Positions 10,576 to 20,374 of a stretch of DNA of 64,000 bases are shown piece by piece (position 1 is the stretch's first letter; the number at the start of each line of letters is the position of its first letter). The notes under the pieces are model-generated. The model had not been told where the DNA came from and did not search any database. It worked only from the letters and a program-made list of their open reading frames with translations. The DNA lies in contig CAIOKE010000363.1 in NCBI GenBank assembly GCA_903858815.1, forward strand, positions 1-64,000, written 5' to 3'. The DNA comes from an uncultured Planctomycetaceae bacterium (GTDB lineage Bacteria > Planctomycetota > Planctomycetia > Planctomycetales > Planctomycetaceae). A program made the translations under genes and the position numbers.

Positions 10576-10980
10576 GTGGAATACCGAGTCCTAAGGAGTG
10601 TGGTGATGGCGAAGGCGCATGGCGAGAGATTTCTTCAGATAGTCGATCGGGCGCGAGTTGAGATCAGGGAGTGTACGATTGAGGAAATGTGTGCTCGGCG
10701 AGCAGCGGGTGATTCATTCCTGCTGCTGGACGTGCGTGAAGAGAGTGAGTTTGCGGCGGGGCGGATCCCGGGGGCTCGACATCTGGGCAAGGGAGTGATT
10801 GAGCGTGACATTGAGGAAGTGGTACCGGATCCAGCGACACCACTGGTGCTGTACTGTGGTGGTGGTTATCGGTCAGCGCTGGCGGCATTGAATCTGAAGC
10901 TGATGGGCTACACGTCAGTAATTTCGATGGACGGCGGATTTCGGGGCTGGAAGGAGCGGGGCTTACCGATCGAGAGCTGA
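10576..10980 (+). CDS. Rhodanese-like sulfurtransferase domain protein
   Basis: LLDVREESEFAAGRIPGARHLGKG and active-site loop LYCGGGYRSALAA. Confidence 0.9.
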   Translation: MEYRVLRSVVMAKAHGERFLQIVDRARVEIRECTIEEMCARRAAGDSFLLLDVREESEFAAGRIPGARHLGKGVIERDIEEVVPDPATPLVLYCGGGYRSALAALNLKLMGYTSVISMDGGFRGWKERGLPIES

Positions 10981-10981
10981 C

Positions 10982-12406
10982 TCAGAGATTGAAATCCTGA
11001 TCGCTCATGGGGCTGTAGTTTTCGAATCGCATGAATTCCTTGCGCCATGTGAGTCGAATGATGCCGGTGGGTCCGCTGCGGTGTTTTGCGACGATGATTT
11101 CAGCTTCACCGGGGCGATCTTCGGGGTCATAGGCATCGGGTCGATGCAGGAACATGACCATGTCAGCATCCTGTTCGATGGCACCGCTTTCGCGGAGGTC
11201 AGCGAGTCGGGGTCGTTTATCTTCGCGCAGTTCGACACCGCGGTTCAACTGAGCGAGTGCCACAACGGGGACTCGTAGTTCCTTAGCGAGGAATTTGAGT
11301 CGTCGTGAGATGCCTGCGATCTGCTGTTCGCGGGGTGCGTTCTTATCTTCCGGTTCGATGAGCTGGAGGTAGTCGATGATGATGATTCCGAGAGCTGATC
11401 GGCGGTGCAGCCGCCGTGCGAGTGCGGCGACCTGGGTCATGGTGCGACCGGGTTTATCATCGATGAACAGGGGCAGTCGTGCGAGGTCATCTGAGGCTTT
11501 GACGAGCTGCATGTGCTGATCTTCGCTGAGGTTTCCGGCACGCAGATCGTGTCCATTGATTTTTGCGGTGATGGCGAGGAAGCGTTCGGCCAGTTCGAGG
11601 TTGGACTGTTCGAGGCTGAACAGCAGGACGCCTTTACCGGATTTTCGGGCAACGGCTTCGGCGATGTTGCAGACGAGAGCGGTTTTGCCCATGGATGGGC
11701 GTGCGGCCAGAATAATGAGTTCGGTGGCCTGAAACCCGGTGGTTTGTTCATCGAGATCCCGGAAGCCGGTGGTGATTCCGGTGACATCGCCGGTTTTGCG
11801 CAGTCGTTCGTCGATACGGTTGAAGGCATCCATCAGGATATCGCTGATGGCGATGCTGGCGTTTCCACCTTGTTCTTCGACGATACTGAAGACGCGTCGT
11901 TCGGCGGTCTGCAGCAGAGATTCCACGTCATCGGAAGCGTTGTAGCAGTCGGCAAGGATTTCTGTGCAGGCATAGATCAGGCTGCGCTGCATCCACTTGT
12001 CGCGGACAATATCGGCGTAGTAGCGAACATGTGCTGCGTGAGGAACGGTTTCAAGAATTTCGGCGAGGTAAGCAGGGCCTCCGATCACCTCAAGTTCGTT
12101 GCGACGGATCAATTCTTCGGCCAGTGTGATGGCATCAATTCCGCGGACGCCGGCTTCGTAGAGCTTGTGCACGGCGGCATAGATTTTCTGGTGGGCATCG
12201 CTGTAGAAGTGTTCGGCTTTAAGTGATTCGCCGACTTCATCGATGGCTTCATTCATGAGCAGGATACTGCCCAGAACGCTTTTTTCTGCATCCAGGTTCT
12301 GCGGTGGCAGCCGCAGTTTGTCATCGGCTGCCGCCTGCCGGGACTCTGAGTTGTTATTTCGGCGAGAGCGTCTGGGACGTGATTCGCCGGGGTTATCAGA
12401 GGGCAT
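10982..12406 (-). CDS. dnaB: Replicative DNA helicase DnaB
   Basis: LPPQNLDAEKSVLGSILL; LIILAARPSMGKTALVCNIAE; DYLQLIEPE; REQQIAGISRRLKFLAKEL. Confidence 0.97.
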   Translation of the reverse strand: MPSDNPGESRPRRSRRNNNSESRQAAADDKLRLPPQNLDAEKSVLGSILLMNEAIDEVGESLKAEHFYSDAHQKIYAAVHKLYEAGVRGIDAITLAEELIRRNELEVIGGPAYLAEILETVPHAAHVRYYADIVRDKWMQRSLIYACTEILADCYNASDDVESLLQTAERRVFSIVEEQGGNASIAISDILMDAFNRIDERLRKTGDVTGITTGFRDLDEQTTGFQATELIILAARPSMGKTALVCNIAEAVARKSGKGVLLFSLEQSNLELAERFLAITAKINGHDLRAGNLSEDQHMQLVKASDDLARLPLFIDDKPGRTMTQVAALARRLHRRSALGIIIIDYLQLIEPEDKNAPREQQIAGISRRLKFLAKELRVPVVALAQLNRGVELREDKRPRLADLRESGAIEQDADMVMFLHRPDAYDPEDRPGEAEIIVAKHRSGPTGIIRLTWRKEFMRFENYSPMSDQDFNL

Positions 12407-12426
12407 AGCGTTGAGCCGTGGGTGTG

Positions 12427-12461
12427 TGAAAAATCCCCAGGCAGAGGGCTGCCTGAGGATT
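12427..12461 (-). terminator. Rho-independent terminator between rplI and dnaB
   Basis: Arms AATCCCCAGGCAG (12432-12444) and CTGCCTGAGGATT (12449-12461), one mismatch; minus strand continues into a T tract. Confidence 0.7.
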
Positions 12462-12517
12462 CAGGAAATGGGCAACGTGCAGAAGCAGTGAGTACTGATT
12501 TCTGCTGGCGACTGTGA

Positions 12518-13006
12518 TCAGCCGCTGGTGGCTGAGGGTACAACCCAGACCTTGACTTCGGACTGTACCTTTTCGTGGAACTTCAGTTTCACGGTGTACA
12601 TGCCGAGTTCCTTGATGGGGCCTTCAAGCCGCACATGCTCGGCTTCGACAGGATGTCCGGCAGCCTTGAGGGCTTCGCTGATGTCACGAGCGACAACTGA
12701 ACCGTAGAGGTGGTTGTCGGAGGTGGCGTGAGCTTCGATGGTGGCGCTGTACTTGCTGACCGCTTCGGCAACCTTCTGCAGCTGCTTGATGCGTCCGGCT
12801 TCCAGTGCTGCCAGCTTCTCGCGGTGTTTTTCAACCATCCGCTTGTTGTGCTCGGTGGCTACAGTGGCCTTGCCCTGGGGCAGGAGGAAGTTGCGAGCGT
12901 ATCCGGGCTTAACTCGGACAATGTCACCACGTTTGCCAAGATTTTCGACGTCGTGGACAAGCAGTACTTCGACGTTTCGGGAAGAAGGAGCAGTCGTACC
13001 AGCCAT
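12518..13006 (-). CDS. rplI: 50S ribosomal protein L9
   Basis: VEVLLVHDVENLGKRGDIVRVKPGYARNFLLPQGKA. Confidence 0.96.
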   Translation of the reverse strand: MAGTTAPSSRNVEVLLVHDVENLGKRGDIVRVKPGYARNFLLPQGKATVATEHNKRMVEKHREKLAALEAGRIKQLQKVAEAVSKYSATIEAHATSDNHLYGSVVARDISEALKAAGHPVEAEHVRLEGPIKELGMYTVKLKFHEKVQSEVKVWVVPSATSG

Positions 13007-13079
13007 TGCAAAGATCCTTGGTTCAGAACGCCTGTAAGGAGGCTACCGAGTTTTCGGGTTGAGTATTGAGGGATGGATT

Positions 13080-13592
13080 TCAGAATGGGACGTCGTCGTT
13101 GCCGGCGGGCATGTCATCGTAGAAGGTCTGGTCAGGGCCACGACCGCTGTCCGCGGCAGCAAACCCATCGTTGGACTGTGGTCGGAATGACTGAGCCCCG
13201 CCAGATCGCTGGGCCCCACCGCCGCCGCCACCAGCGCCCCCGCCGCCACCATCACCGCGACCACCAAGCAGCTGCATGCTGTCGGCGACGACCTTCAGTT
13301 TGGAGCGTTTCTGACCGGTTTCCTTGTCGTCCCACTTGTCCATCTGCAGGCGACCTTCGATGAGTGCCGGGCGACCCTTTGAAAGGTATTCGCCAGCAAT
13401 CTCTGCGGTTCGTCCCCACAACGTAATGTCGATAAACGACACTTCCTCACGGCGTTCGTTTGAGCGTTTATCCGTGTAGTTGTGGTTGATTGCCAGAGTG
13501 ATGTCGCAGACTGCCGTGCCCCCGGTGGTGTAACGCACCTCAGGGTCACGGGTCAGATTGCCCATCAGAATGACTTTGTTGAACGAGGCCAT
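13080..13592 (-). CDS. ssb: Single-stranded DNA-binding protein
   Basis: MASFNKVILMGNLTRDPEVRYTTGGTAV; Gly-rich linker; acidic tip DDVPF. Confidence 0.97.
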   Translation of the reverse strand: MASFNKVILMGNLTRDPEVRYTTGGTAVCDITLAINHNYTDKRSNERREEVSFIDITLWGRTAEIAGEYLSKGRPALIEGRLQMDKWDDKETGQKRSKLKVVADSMQLLGGRGDGGGGGAGGGGGGAQRSGGAQSFRPQSNDGFAAADSGRGPDQTFYDDMPAGNDDVPF

Positions 13593-13650
13593 TGAAGACT
13601 CCGGACCACATTGGATTAAGACGGCGGTTTCAGGCAGACCAGTCAGGACA

Positions 13651-14046
13651 TCATTCGATGTCGGCAGCCGGTGCTTCCTGCTGAGCCGGCACAGCGCCGG
13701 TCAGGGCGTTGACGTTGGCATCGAAGATGCTTTGTGGGTGACGGATGACCATCTGTCGGATGATCGTTTCACTGAGATGGCTTTGGCGGACCAGCGTCTT
13801 CATGCCGGAACCAGGCATCGTGAACATGACGATGTAATGCAGGCCCTTTTTCATGCCATTGATTTCATAGGCCAGTTTGCCGTCGGCCCATGGGCGATGA
13901 GCGACAACTTCTGCACCGGCTCGTTTGAGCACGTTCATAATGTCACCGATCACGGCATCCGGGTCCGTCGCAAATTTGCCACTATCGACCAGAAACATGC
14001 CTTCGTAATTATGCGGCTTCACGACTTTTTGAACTGCGACAGTCAC
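13651..14046 (-). CDS. rpsF: 30S ribosomal protein S6
   Basis: NYEGMFLVDSGKFATDP; AHRPWADGKLAYEINGMKKGLHYIVMF; position next to ssb. Confidence 0.93.
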   Translation of the reverse strand: MTVAVQKVVKPHNYEGMFLVDSGKFATDPDAVIGDIMNVLKRAGAEVVAHRPWADGKLAYEINGMKKGLHYIVMFTMPGSGMKTLVRQSHLSETIIRQMVIRHPQSIFDANVNALTGAVPAQQEAPAADIE

Positions 14047-14104
14047 GGAACTGCTGCTCCCTGTAAAAACACCCGGTGACGAATCAACCGACTTGAATTG
14101 ATGC

Positions 14105-14677
14105 TCAGGAATCGGACGACTTGTTGTACCGATTCATGACCTCTGTCAGACCACTGCTGACCCAGAGCCGAATGGAATCTGCCGAGCAGTCCAGCGATTG
14201 CTGAACCTGCTGCAGCTGATCCGCACGGAACCGTGCCAACACCCAGTTCACCGGATCCATCTGATCCGGCGGACGTCCGATACCCAGTCTGAGTCTTGGC
14301 ACCTGTTCAGTGCCCAGCTTTTGCAGGATATCGGCCAGCCCCTTCTGGCCCCCGGAAGACCCGCCAGCACGCCAGCGAAGTCTGCCCAGAGGCAAATTCA
14401 TATCATCACAAACGACAACCACATCAACAGGTTCAACCTGATAAAATCGCAGCAGCGGCTGAACACACTGGCCACTGCAATTCATAAAGGTCAATGGTTT
14501 CACAAGCAGAACTTTGTGTCCGTCCGCCTGTACCTGCTGTATCTGTCCCTGAAACTTCAGTTGAGGTTTCTCAGCGTGCCACAACTGGGCCAGCCGATCC
14601 ACCACATCAAATCCGACATTATGGCGAGTACCAGTGTACTGTGACCCCGGATTCCCCAGCCCAACGACCACTTTCAT
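14105..14677 (-). CDS. pth: Peptidyl-tRNA hydrolase
   Basis: MKVVVGLGNPGSQYTGTRHNVGFDVVDRL; KPLTFMNCSGQCV; GQKGLADILQKLGT. Confidence 0.97.
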   Translation of the reverse strand: MKVVVGLGNPGSQYTGTRHNVGFDVVDRLAQLWHAEKPQLKFQGQIQQVQADGHKVLLVKPLTFMNCSGQCVQPLLRFYQVEPVDVVVVCDDMNLPLGRLRWRAGGSSGGQKGLADILQKLGTEQVPRLRLGIGRPPDQMDPVNWVLARFRADQLQQVQQSLDCSADSIRLWVSSGLTEVMNRYNKSSDS

Positions 14678-14694
14678 TGGAATTCAACAAGCGT

Positions 14695-15252
14695 TCAGAC
14701 GGCCTTGCGAGGATCGTAAAGTTCGACCATGACAGTGTCACCCGCCGTCACCAGCACCGCATGCTCTGGCAACTGCAGGTCTGAGGCCTTAATGACATCG
14801 CCGAGCCCCAAAGCACCAATCCTGACCGGAATGGACTTGGGAATTCGGTAGTCCGGGCAGTCCACCCTCACTCGCTTGGAGTGCTGCTTCAGGATACCAC
14901 CGTCCTTCAGACCGGCCGGCTCGCCACGCAGTTCAAGCACAACGTCCACAGTGGCACGACCGGCCGGGTTCACCCGACGCAGGTCCACATGCAGCACCTT
15001 CGTACTGAATACGTCCCACTGCAGCTCCTGGACAACGGCCTTGTCAACCGCACCGTCCAGTTCGACGTCCACAACCGAGGACCGATCAGCAACCAGCTTG
15101 TCCACAACTTCTGCACAGATCGAAACGGAAGCGCCGGGCTTTCCCAGACCATACAGATTGGCCGGAACTCGACCAGCAGCACGCACCAGGCGAGCACCCT
15201 TCGAGCCCGGTAACTGACGATGCTCGACCTTCAACAACAGATCTTCCGACAT
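14695..15252 (-). CDS. rplY: 50S ribosomal protein L25/Ctc
   Basis: Start chosen at MSEDLLLKVEHRQLPGSKGARLVRAAGRVPANLYG; LHVDLRRVNPAGRATVDVVLELRGEPAG; longer ORF to 15321 is open. Confidence 0.9.
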   Translation of the reverse strand: MSEDLLLKVEHRQLPGSKGARLVRAAGRVPANLYGLGKPGASVSICAEVVDKLVADRSSVVDVELDGAVDKAVVQELQWDVFSTKVLHVDLRRVNPAGRATVDVVLELRGEPAGLKDGGILKQHSKRVRVDCPDYRIPKSIPVRIGALGLGDVIKASDLQLPEHAVLVTAGDTVMVELYDPRKAV

Positions 15253-15682
15253 TGAAACAACCCCGAAAAAATCCACATCGACTGAATATGTGTGAAAGCA
15301 ATCTGGGAAATCAAAAACCACTGGTCAGTACGGCCACTGGAACACCGCAGTGCGGATGGAACCAGCGATGTTCGGCTGCAAAGCCCAGAATTCCACAGCT
15401 TTTGTGGCAATTTCCAGCCGATGCCGAGCAAACGCACAGCAAAAAAAACCAGTTATTCACCCGGCCAAAGAACCAAACAAATCAACTACTGACTACGAGG
15501 GCGCGCAAAATCACCCTCGGAAAGTCGAAACCGCTCAGCATATCGCGTGAGAATTCCAGCTTCAACAGAAGTTCTGGGAGTTTCGGGGAAATCGCAGACG
15601 TGGGCATCCAACGACGTCAACACAACAAGCCACACCCAATCAACTCCAGCAATACAACGGGGGCGTGCTGTTTAAATGTTCA

Positions 15683-16081
15683 TTATGCGGCGTCGCGCAA
15701 GACGTCGTCAATCACCTGACGACGACGCAAACGTCGACGGACACGACTCATCCAGCGGTCGTCGTCCTCAGTCGCCTCACGGAAAAACGAACCAGCCAGC
15801 AGGCGATAAAAGAATAACAGTGTAAAGGCCCCGAAAACCGCGGCAAAAAAGCCCTTGAAGCTGATTGGATCAATGGATGCGTCACGCCAGAAGAACAGCG
15901 CCGTGCCACAGCCCACCACGCTGCCACCAATCCCAATCAGCATCGTGGCGACGGCGCCGCCGGGGTCGCGACCGGGCATGATAGCCTTCGCTGCCAACCC
16001 GGTCAGCGTACCAAAGCCCACCCACCGCAACAGCTCGTTCACACTGGTTCGCAGTATTTCCATCAGCTCAGTTTCGGTCAT
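15683..16081 (-). CDS. GlsB/YeaQ/YmgE-like small membrane protein
   Basis: GFGTLTGLAAKAIMPGRDPGGAVATMLIGIGGSVVG, hydrophobic helices. Confidence 0.65.
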   Translation of the reverse strand: MTETELMEILRTSVNELLRWVGFGTLTGLAAKAIMPGRDPGGAVATMLIGIGGSVVGCGTALFFWRDASIDPISFKGFFAAVFGAFTLLFFYRLLAGSFFREATEDDDRWMSRVRRRLRRRQVIDDVLRDAA

Positions 16082-16267
16082 CCAGGCACGTCTCCTGCTG
16101 CGAGCAGTCTTCAGCGGTTCCCCGCGCAGGGCGCAGCATGAACCTTCACAGGACTGGCAGTTTTATCGGCAAGGTCCCCGCAGACTGCTCAATTTGTGCT
16201 GGCTGTGTGGCGAATTCTTTCCGCGGACGTGGCGGCGACCGGGCAGTTCGGCAGAAACTGCCGCTGG

Positions 16268-16501
16268 TCAGTCAGAAATCCAGCAGAAGCGGGGCACGAG
16301 CTGGCCGGCCACGGTGACCTGCTCCTGAAACATCGCCAGCGGGCGGACCCACAGGGAGTGGTCGCCATAATCTGTGCGGTAGACGACCAGCAGTTCGCGG
16401 GTCTCTGAATGCGTCGCGACTCCGAGCACGACGTAGTCCTGTCCTTTGTAGTGTCGGTAGCGACCGGGGCCGGGGAAATCAGGCTGGGTGTTGGAGTTCA
16501 C
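16268..16501 (-). CDS. DUF1653 protein
   Basis: GRYRHYKGQDYVVLGVATHSETRELLVVYRTDYGDHSLWVRPLAMFQEQV. Confidence 0.8.
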   Translation of the reverse strand: MNSNTQPDFPGPGRYRHYKGQDYVVLGVATHSETRELLVVYRTDYGDHSLWVRPLAMFQEQVTVAGQLVPRFCWISD

Positions 16502-16541
16502 GGTGGGCGTCGGTTATCTGCGAGTTGGCGTGGCTGAGGGA

Positions 16542-17639
16542 TTATTCGAGGAATGGGTCAAAATCAAAAGGTGGTGTCGTGGGCTGTGGCTGTTTGGGGG
16601 TGGTGTCCACGGTTGCCGCTGGTTGAGAGCGAGTGGAAGAGGTTTCAGCTGTGTTAATGTTGGGGAAGCCGGGGTTGCGGACGAATTCTGTCAGTGCCTG
16701 AGCAGCGCTGGTGGCGACTTTTTCGAAAGTACTGGGTTGTGCGTCAGCGGTCGTTGGGTGATTGCTTTCGGACGCGTTGGCAAGTCGGACCTGCTGAGCC
16801 TGGTCGAGCAGTGACTGGGCGTGTTCTTCCAGCGAGGCCGTGACTTCCTCGAACACCGGCAGTGTGCTGGTCTGTGGTGGCAGTTGTGGGCGCGTCGCGG
16901 GTGCGGTTTCGCTGCTGAGGTCGCCGAAGATGCGTTTTTCGATTTCTTCGGCCTGTTGTCGCAGGAGTGCAGCAGCCGGGCTTTCGCTGTTGCGGGGAGA
17001 GTTTGCAGGTGTCGGCAGGGTGACTGGCGGGGTCTCAGTGGGTTTGTTTCCGGACAACCCCTGTTGCACGTCGGAGTCTGTGAATCGCGAGTTATTCTGG
17101 GCTGGTGAGGCGCGGCGGAACGGGTCAGCCGGAGTTTTTCCACCGGGGAGCGGTCGAGGTGTGACGGCATTAAACGGGATCGCACGCTGCTCCTGCGTGG
17201 GCGAGTCGATTACGGGTTTTTCGGTTTTTACGATCGTGTTTTCGGCTTTCTTTCCGGGCAGTCGTGTGCGCGTGCGTTCGAGGAAGCCGCGAAATTCATC
17301 GAGAGTGGCGGAATTCTCTGTGAGTGAGTCTTTGAGTGCAGATGTGACGGAATCACTGATGAGTTCGCCGGAGCCATTGGCGAGTATTGCGCGGGCGAGT
17401 TCCGGGCGATCCTGCCAGCGTTCGGGAGTCCAGCTGCGGATATCTGTGTAGGTGAGTCCGAGGGACTGCTGGGGTGTGCGTGGCAGCACTTTGAAGCCGC
17501 TGTCAGTTCGCAGGACGTGGAACTGCAGTGCGAAGAACATGGTTGCGGCGCCGAGCGAGGTGCCGACCAGAAATGGCTTGATTCTGCTCACGGGAGTTTC
17601 CTGATCTCTCGGGGAGGCAGTCTGCGGGATAGTCTGCAT
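16542..17639 (-). CDS. Hypothetical protein with one N-terminal TM segment and Pro/Thr-rich linker
   Basis: 365-aa ORF; FLVGTSLGAATMFFALQF TM; low-complexity C-terminal part. Confidence 0.6.
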   Translation of the reverse strand: MQTIPQTASPRDQETPVSRIKPFLVGTSLGAATMFFALQFHVLRTDSGFKVLPRTPQQSLGLTYTDIRSWTPERWQDRPELARAILANGSGELISDSVTSALKDSLTENSATLDEFRGFLERTRTRLPGKKAENTIVKTEKPVIDSPTQEQRAIPFNAVTPRPLPGGKTPADPFRRASPAQNNSRFTDSDVQQGLSGNKPTETPPVTLPTPANSPRNSESPAAALLRQQAEEIEKRIFGDLSSETAPATRPQLPPQTSTLPVFEEVTASLEEHAQSLLDQAQQVRLANASESNHPTTADAQPSTFEKVATSAAQALTEFVRNPGFPNINTAETSSTRSQPAATVDTTPKQPQPTTPPFDFDPFLE

Positions 17640-17960
17640 ACTGCGGGGGACGCAGTGGGGCAGCGGTGTGCAAACCTACCACGTGTCAGAGTCAGACTTT
17701 GGAAGAAGTCCCGGGGGTCGGTGAAAAGGAGTGAAAAAGAAAATGGGGTGCCCGTCTGTTCTTTGCAGTCGGCATATCTGTCAGTTTCGGACCGTGTTTA
17801 CTGAGTGTTGCGGTCGCGAGGTGATTGTGTGAGTTGTGCCGAGGCTGCAGTTTGCGCCGTGGTTGGTTTTGTGTCGTGGGGATCTTATGCTGGCGGACTG
17901 AAGTGGCGGGAATGCGGTGATTTTCCGGCTTTCGTATTTCGGGTAAGGGGGGTTGTTTTT

Positions 17961-19232
17961 ATGGCTGGAGAGTCGACATTGGACGGGCCCCGAGCTCGAG
18001 GCAGTCTGTGGGCGTGGTGGGTCAGTGTGCTGCTGCTGCTGGCGACGATGCTGAACTACATGGACCGTCAGGCATTGTCAGTGATGTCGAAACGGATTAC
18101 GGGTGAGCTGCAGATTTCAAACGAGCAGTATGGTGATCTGGAGTTTGGTTTTGGGGTGGCCTTTGCGATGGGGTCGCTGTTGTTTGGTGCGATCGCGGAT
18201 CGCTGGTCGGTGCGATTATTGTACCCGGGTGTGCTGCTGGCGTGGTCAGCGATGGGTGTGCTGACGGCGTGGTGCAGTAGTTTTTCTTCGCTGTTGTTGT
18301 GTCGTGTGCTGCTTGGTTTTTTTGAATCGGGTCACTGGCCGTGTGCATTGCGGACCACGAAGACGATTCAGTCGGGCAGTCAGCGTCTGATGGGGAACAG
18401 TATTCTGCAGAGTGGCGGGGCATTGGGTGCGATTATCACGCCATTGCTGGTGCTGTCGATGCTGGGTCAGCAGGCGCAGGCTGGGGCGTGGCGATTTCCA
18501 TTTCAGGTGATAGGCAGTCTGGGCGTGGTGTGGGCTGTGGTCTGGTTGCTTTCGGTGCAGTGGCATGATTTGCCGGCGGCGAACGCCGGTGGGGGCAGTG
18601 TGGAGGATTCGGGGCGGCACTGGCTGGAGGAGTGTCTGACGAGTCGCAGATTCTGGGCGCTTGTTCCGGTGGTTATTGTGCTGAATATTACGTGGCAGTT
18701 GATTCGAGCGTGGCTGCCAAAGTTTCTGCAGGAGGGTCGTGGAGCGGCAGAGGATTCGGCATTGTTTTTCAATTCGCTGTATTTTGTGGCAGCGGATGTG
18801 GGTTGTCTGGCGGCGGGAGCGGGTGCATTGACTCTGGCTCGTTGGGGCTATTCGGCTCATGGGGCCCGGCTGCGGGTTTTTGGTTTGTGTGCCCTGTGCA
18901 CGGCTCTGGCGGTGGTTGCGGCAATGTTGCCGCTGGGCTGGGGACTGTACAGCGTGTTATTGATTGTGGCAGCAGGTTCGCTGGGGTTATTTCCCTGTTA
19001 TTACTCGATGTCTCAGGATCTGAGCAGTCGGAATATGGGGAAGGCGGCCGGCATTCTGAGTGCGATTGGCTGGCTCACGGCTTCTCCACTGCAGAAGGTG
19101 TTTGGCCGAGTGGTGGATCGGACGGGTCGTTACGACGAGGTGCTGGCTGCGGTGGGGCTGGCGCCGCTGCTGGGTTTGGTGTTTCTGTGGCTGCTGTGGC
19201 CGGATCAGGAGGGGGGGGAGAGAGGCGGTTGA
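17961..19232 (+). CDS. MFS transporter (sugar acid/anion:cation symporter-like)
   Basis: Start at MAGESTLDGPRARGSLWAWW; LNYMDRQALSVMSKRI; repeated TM segments; ORF open from 17805. Confidence 0.85.
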   Translation: MAGESTLDGPRARGSLWAWWVSVLLLLATMLNYMDRQALSVMSKRITGELQISNEQYGDLEFGFGVAFAMGSLLFGAIADRWSVRLLYPGVLLAWSAMGVLTAWCSSFSSLLLCRVLLGFFESGHWPCALRTTKTIQSGSQRLMGNSILQSGGALGAIITPLLVLSMLGQQAQAGAWRFPFQVIGSLGVVWAVVWLLSVQWHDLPAANAGGGSVEDSGRHWLEECLTSRRFWALVPVVIVLNITWQLIRAWLPKFLQEGRGAAEDSALFFNSLYFVAADVGCLAAGAGALTLARWGYSAHGARLRVFGLCALCTALAVVAAMLPLGWGLYSVLLIVAAGSLGLFPCYYSMSQDLSSRNMGKAAGILSAIGWLTASPLQKVFGRVVDRTGRYDEVLAAVGLAPLLGLVFLWLLWPDQEGGERGG

Positions 19233-19365
19233 GTGTTGCGGTTCGTAATTGGGTCCGGGGGTCGGTATACTTCCGGCGGGTGATTTCGGTGCAGTGCTGC
19301 CGGGCCAGTTGTGTTGTGCTGGCTGCGTAGTTTGGCGGCTGTTTTTGTGGGGACAGGGCGCAGCG

Positions 19366-20313
19366 ATGAACAGCAAACGAGCGATGGCCCAGCTGCTGAA
19401 GCATCTGACGGGTCTGGGCGTGACGCATCTGCCGAAGGTGGAGTTACCGGTCCGTCGGCCGGGAGCTGAGGCAGCATCGGGGCCGGCAGACCGGGGCTCC
19501 GGTGTGGCGGGTCGTGCCGGAGGGGTTGCCGGGGGGGGTGTCGGAGCGGCCGGAGAAGCGGGTGTGGGTGCAGCCGGTGTTCGCCGACCGTCGAAGCCGG
19601 CGGCAGGTACGAGTGCCGCGGCTGGATTGCAGCCTCTGCGGCGTGTGTCTTTGCCTGAGTCTGGCGGAACCGGGGGTGGTGTGCGTCGTCCGGACGAGTT
19701 GCCGGAGGTGGGTCGGTTATTGGCTGGTCCTCTGGAGACGGCGGTCGAGCGTCAGGAGGCGGCGTGTGCACTGGCTCAGATCGTGGCTGGTTGTCAGCGT
19801 TGTGCGGAATTATCTGAGCGGCGGACTCAGACGGTCTTCGGTGTCGGGAGTGTCATGGCGGAGATTATGTTTATTGGTGAAGCTCCGGGTCAGGAGGAGG
19901 ACGAGCGGGGTGAGCCATTTGTGGGTGCGGCCGGTCAGCTGATGGATCGGATCATTGGAGCCTGTCAGCTGCGTCGAGAGGACATCTATATCTGCAACGT
20001 GCTGCGTTGTCGTCCTCCGGGCAATCGGACTCCGGCACCGCAGGAGGCGGCGAACTGTCGGGAATTTCTGGACGCACAGATTCAGATTGTCCGACCGAAG
20101 TACATTGTGTGCTGGGGTGCGGTGGCGGCTCAGAATCTGCTGGGTGTAACGACTTCGATATCGAAGCTGCGTGGTCAGCTTTATGAATACCGGGGTGCGA
20201 CAGTGCTTGCGACGTATCATCCATCGTACCTGCTGCGGACTCCGGCGGCGAAGAAGGATGTGTGGGAAGATATGAAGCTGCTGATGCGTCAGCGGGGCGT
20301 GGAGCTTTCCTGA
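19366..20313 (+). CDS. Family 4 (Fe-S) uracil-DNA glycosylase
   Basis: GCQRCAELSERRTQTVFGVGSVMAEIMFIGEAPGQEEDERGEPFVGAAGQLMDRII; CNVLRCRPPGNRTP; ATYHPSYLLR; start chosen at MNSKRAMAQLLKHL. Confidence 0.92.
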   Translation: MNSKRAMAQLLKHLTGLGVTHLPKVELPVRRPGAEAASGPADRGSGVAGRAGGVAGGGVGAAGEAGVGAAGVRRPSKPAAGTSAAAGLQPLRRVSLPESGGTGGGVRRPDELPEVGRLLAGPLETAVERQEAACALAQIVAGCQRCAELSERRTQTVFGVGSVMAEIMFIGEAPGQEEDERGEPFVGAAGQLMDRIIGACQLRREDIYICNVLRCRPPGNRTPAPQEAANCREFLDAQIQIVRPKYIVCWGAVAAQNLLGVTTSISKLRGQLYEYRGATVLATYHPSYLLRTPAAKKDVWEDMKLLMRQRGVELS

Positions 20314-20374
20314 GGGGTGTGGTGTCGGCGTGAGCCGGATGGATGCTGGCTGTGTTGATGCTGAGGGGGAGTAA

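Noticed and set aside
11513-12226. 237-aa + strand ORF inside dnaB
   Set aside because: Antisense to a certain dnaB gene; likely codon-structure artefact
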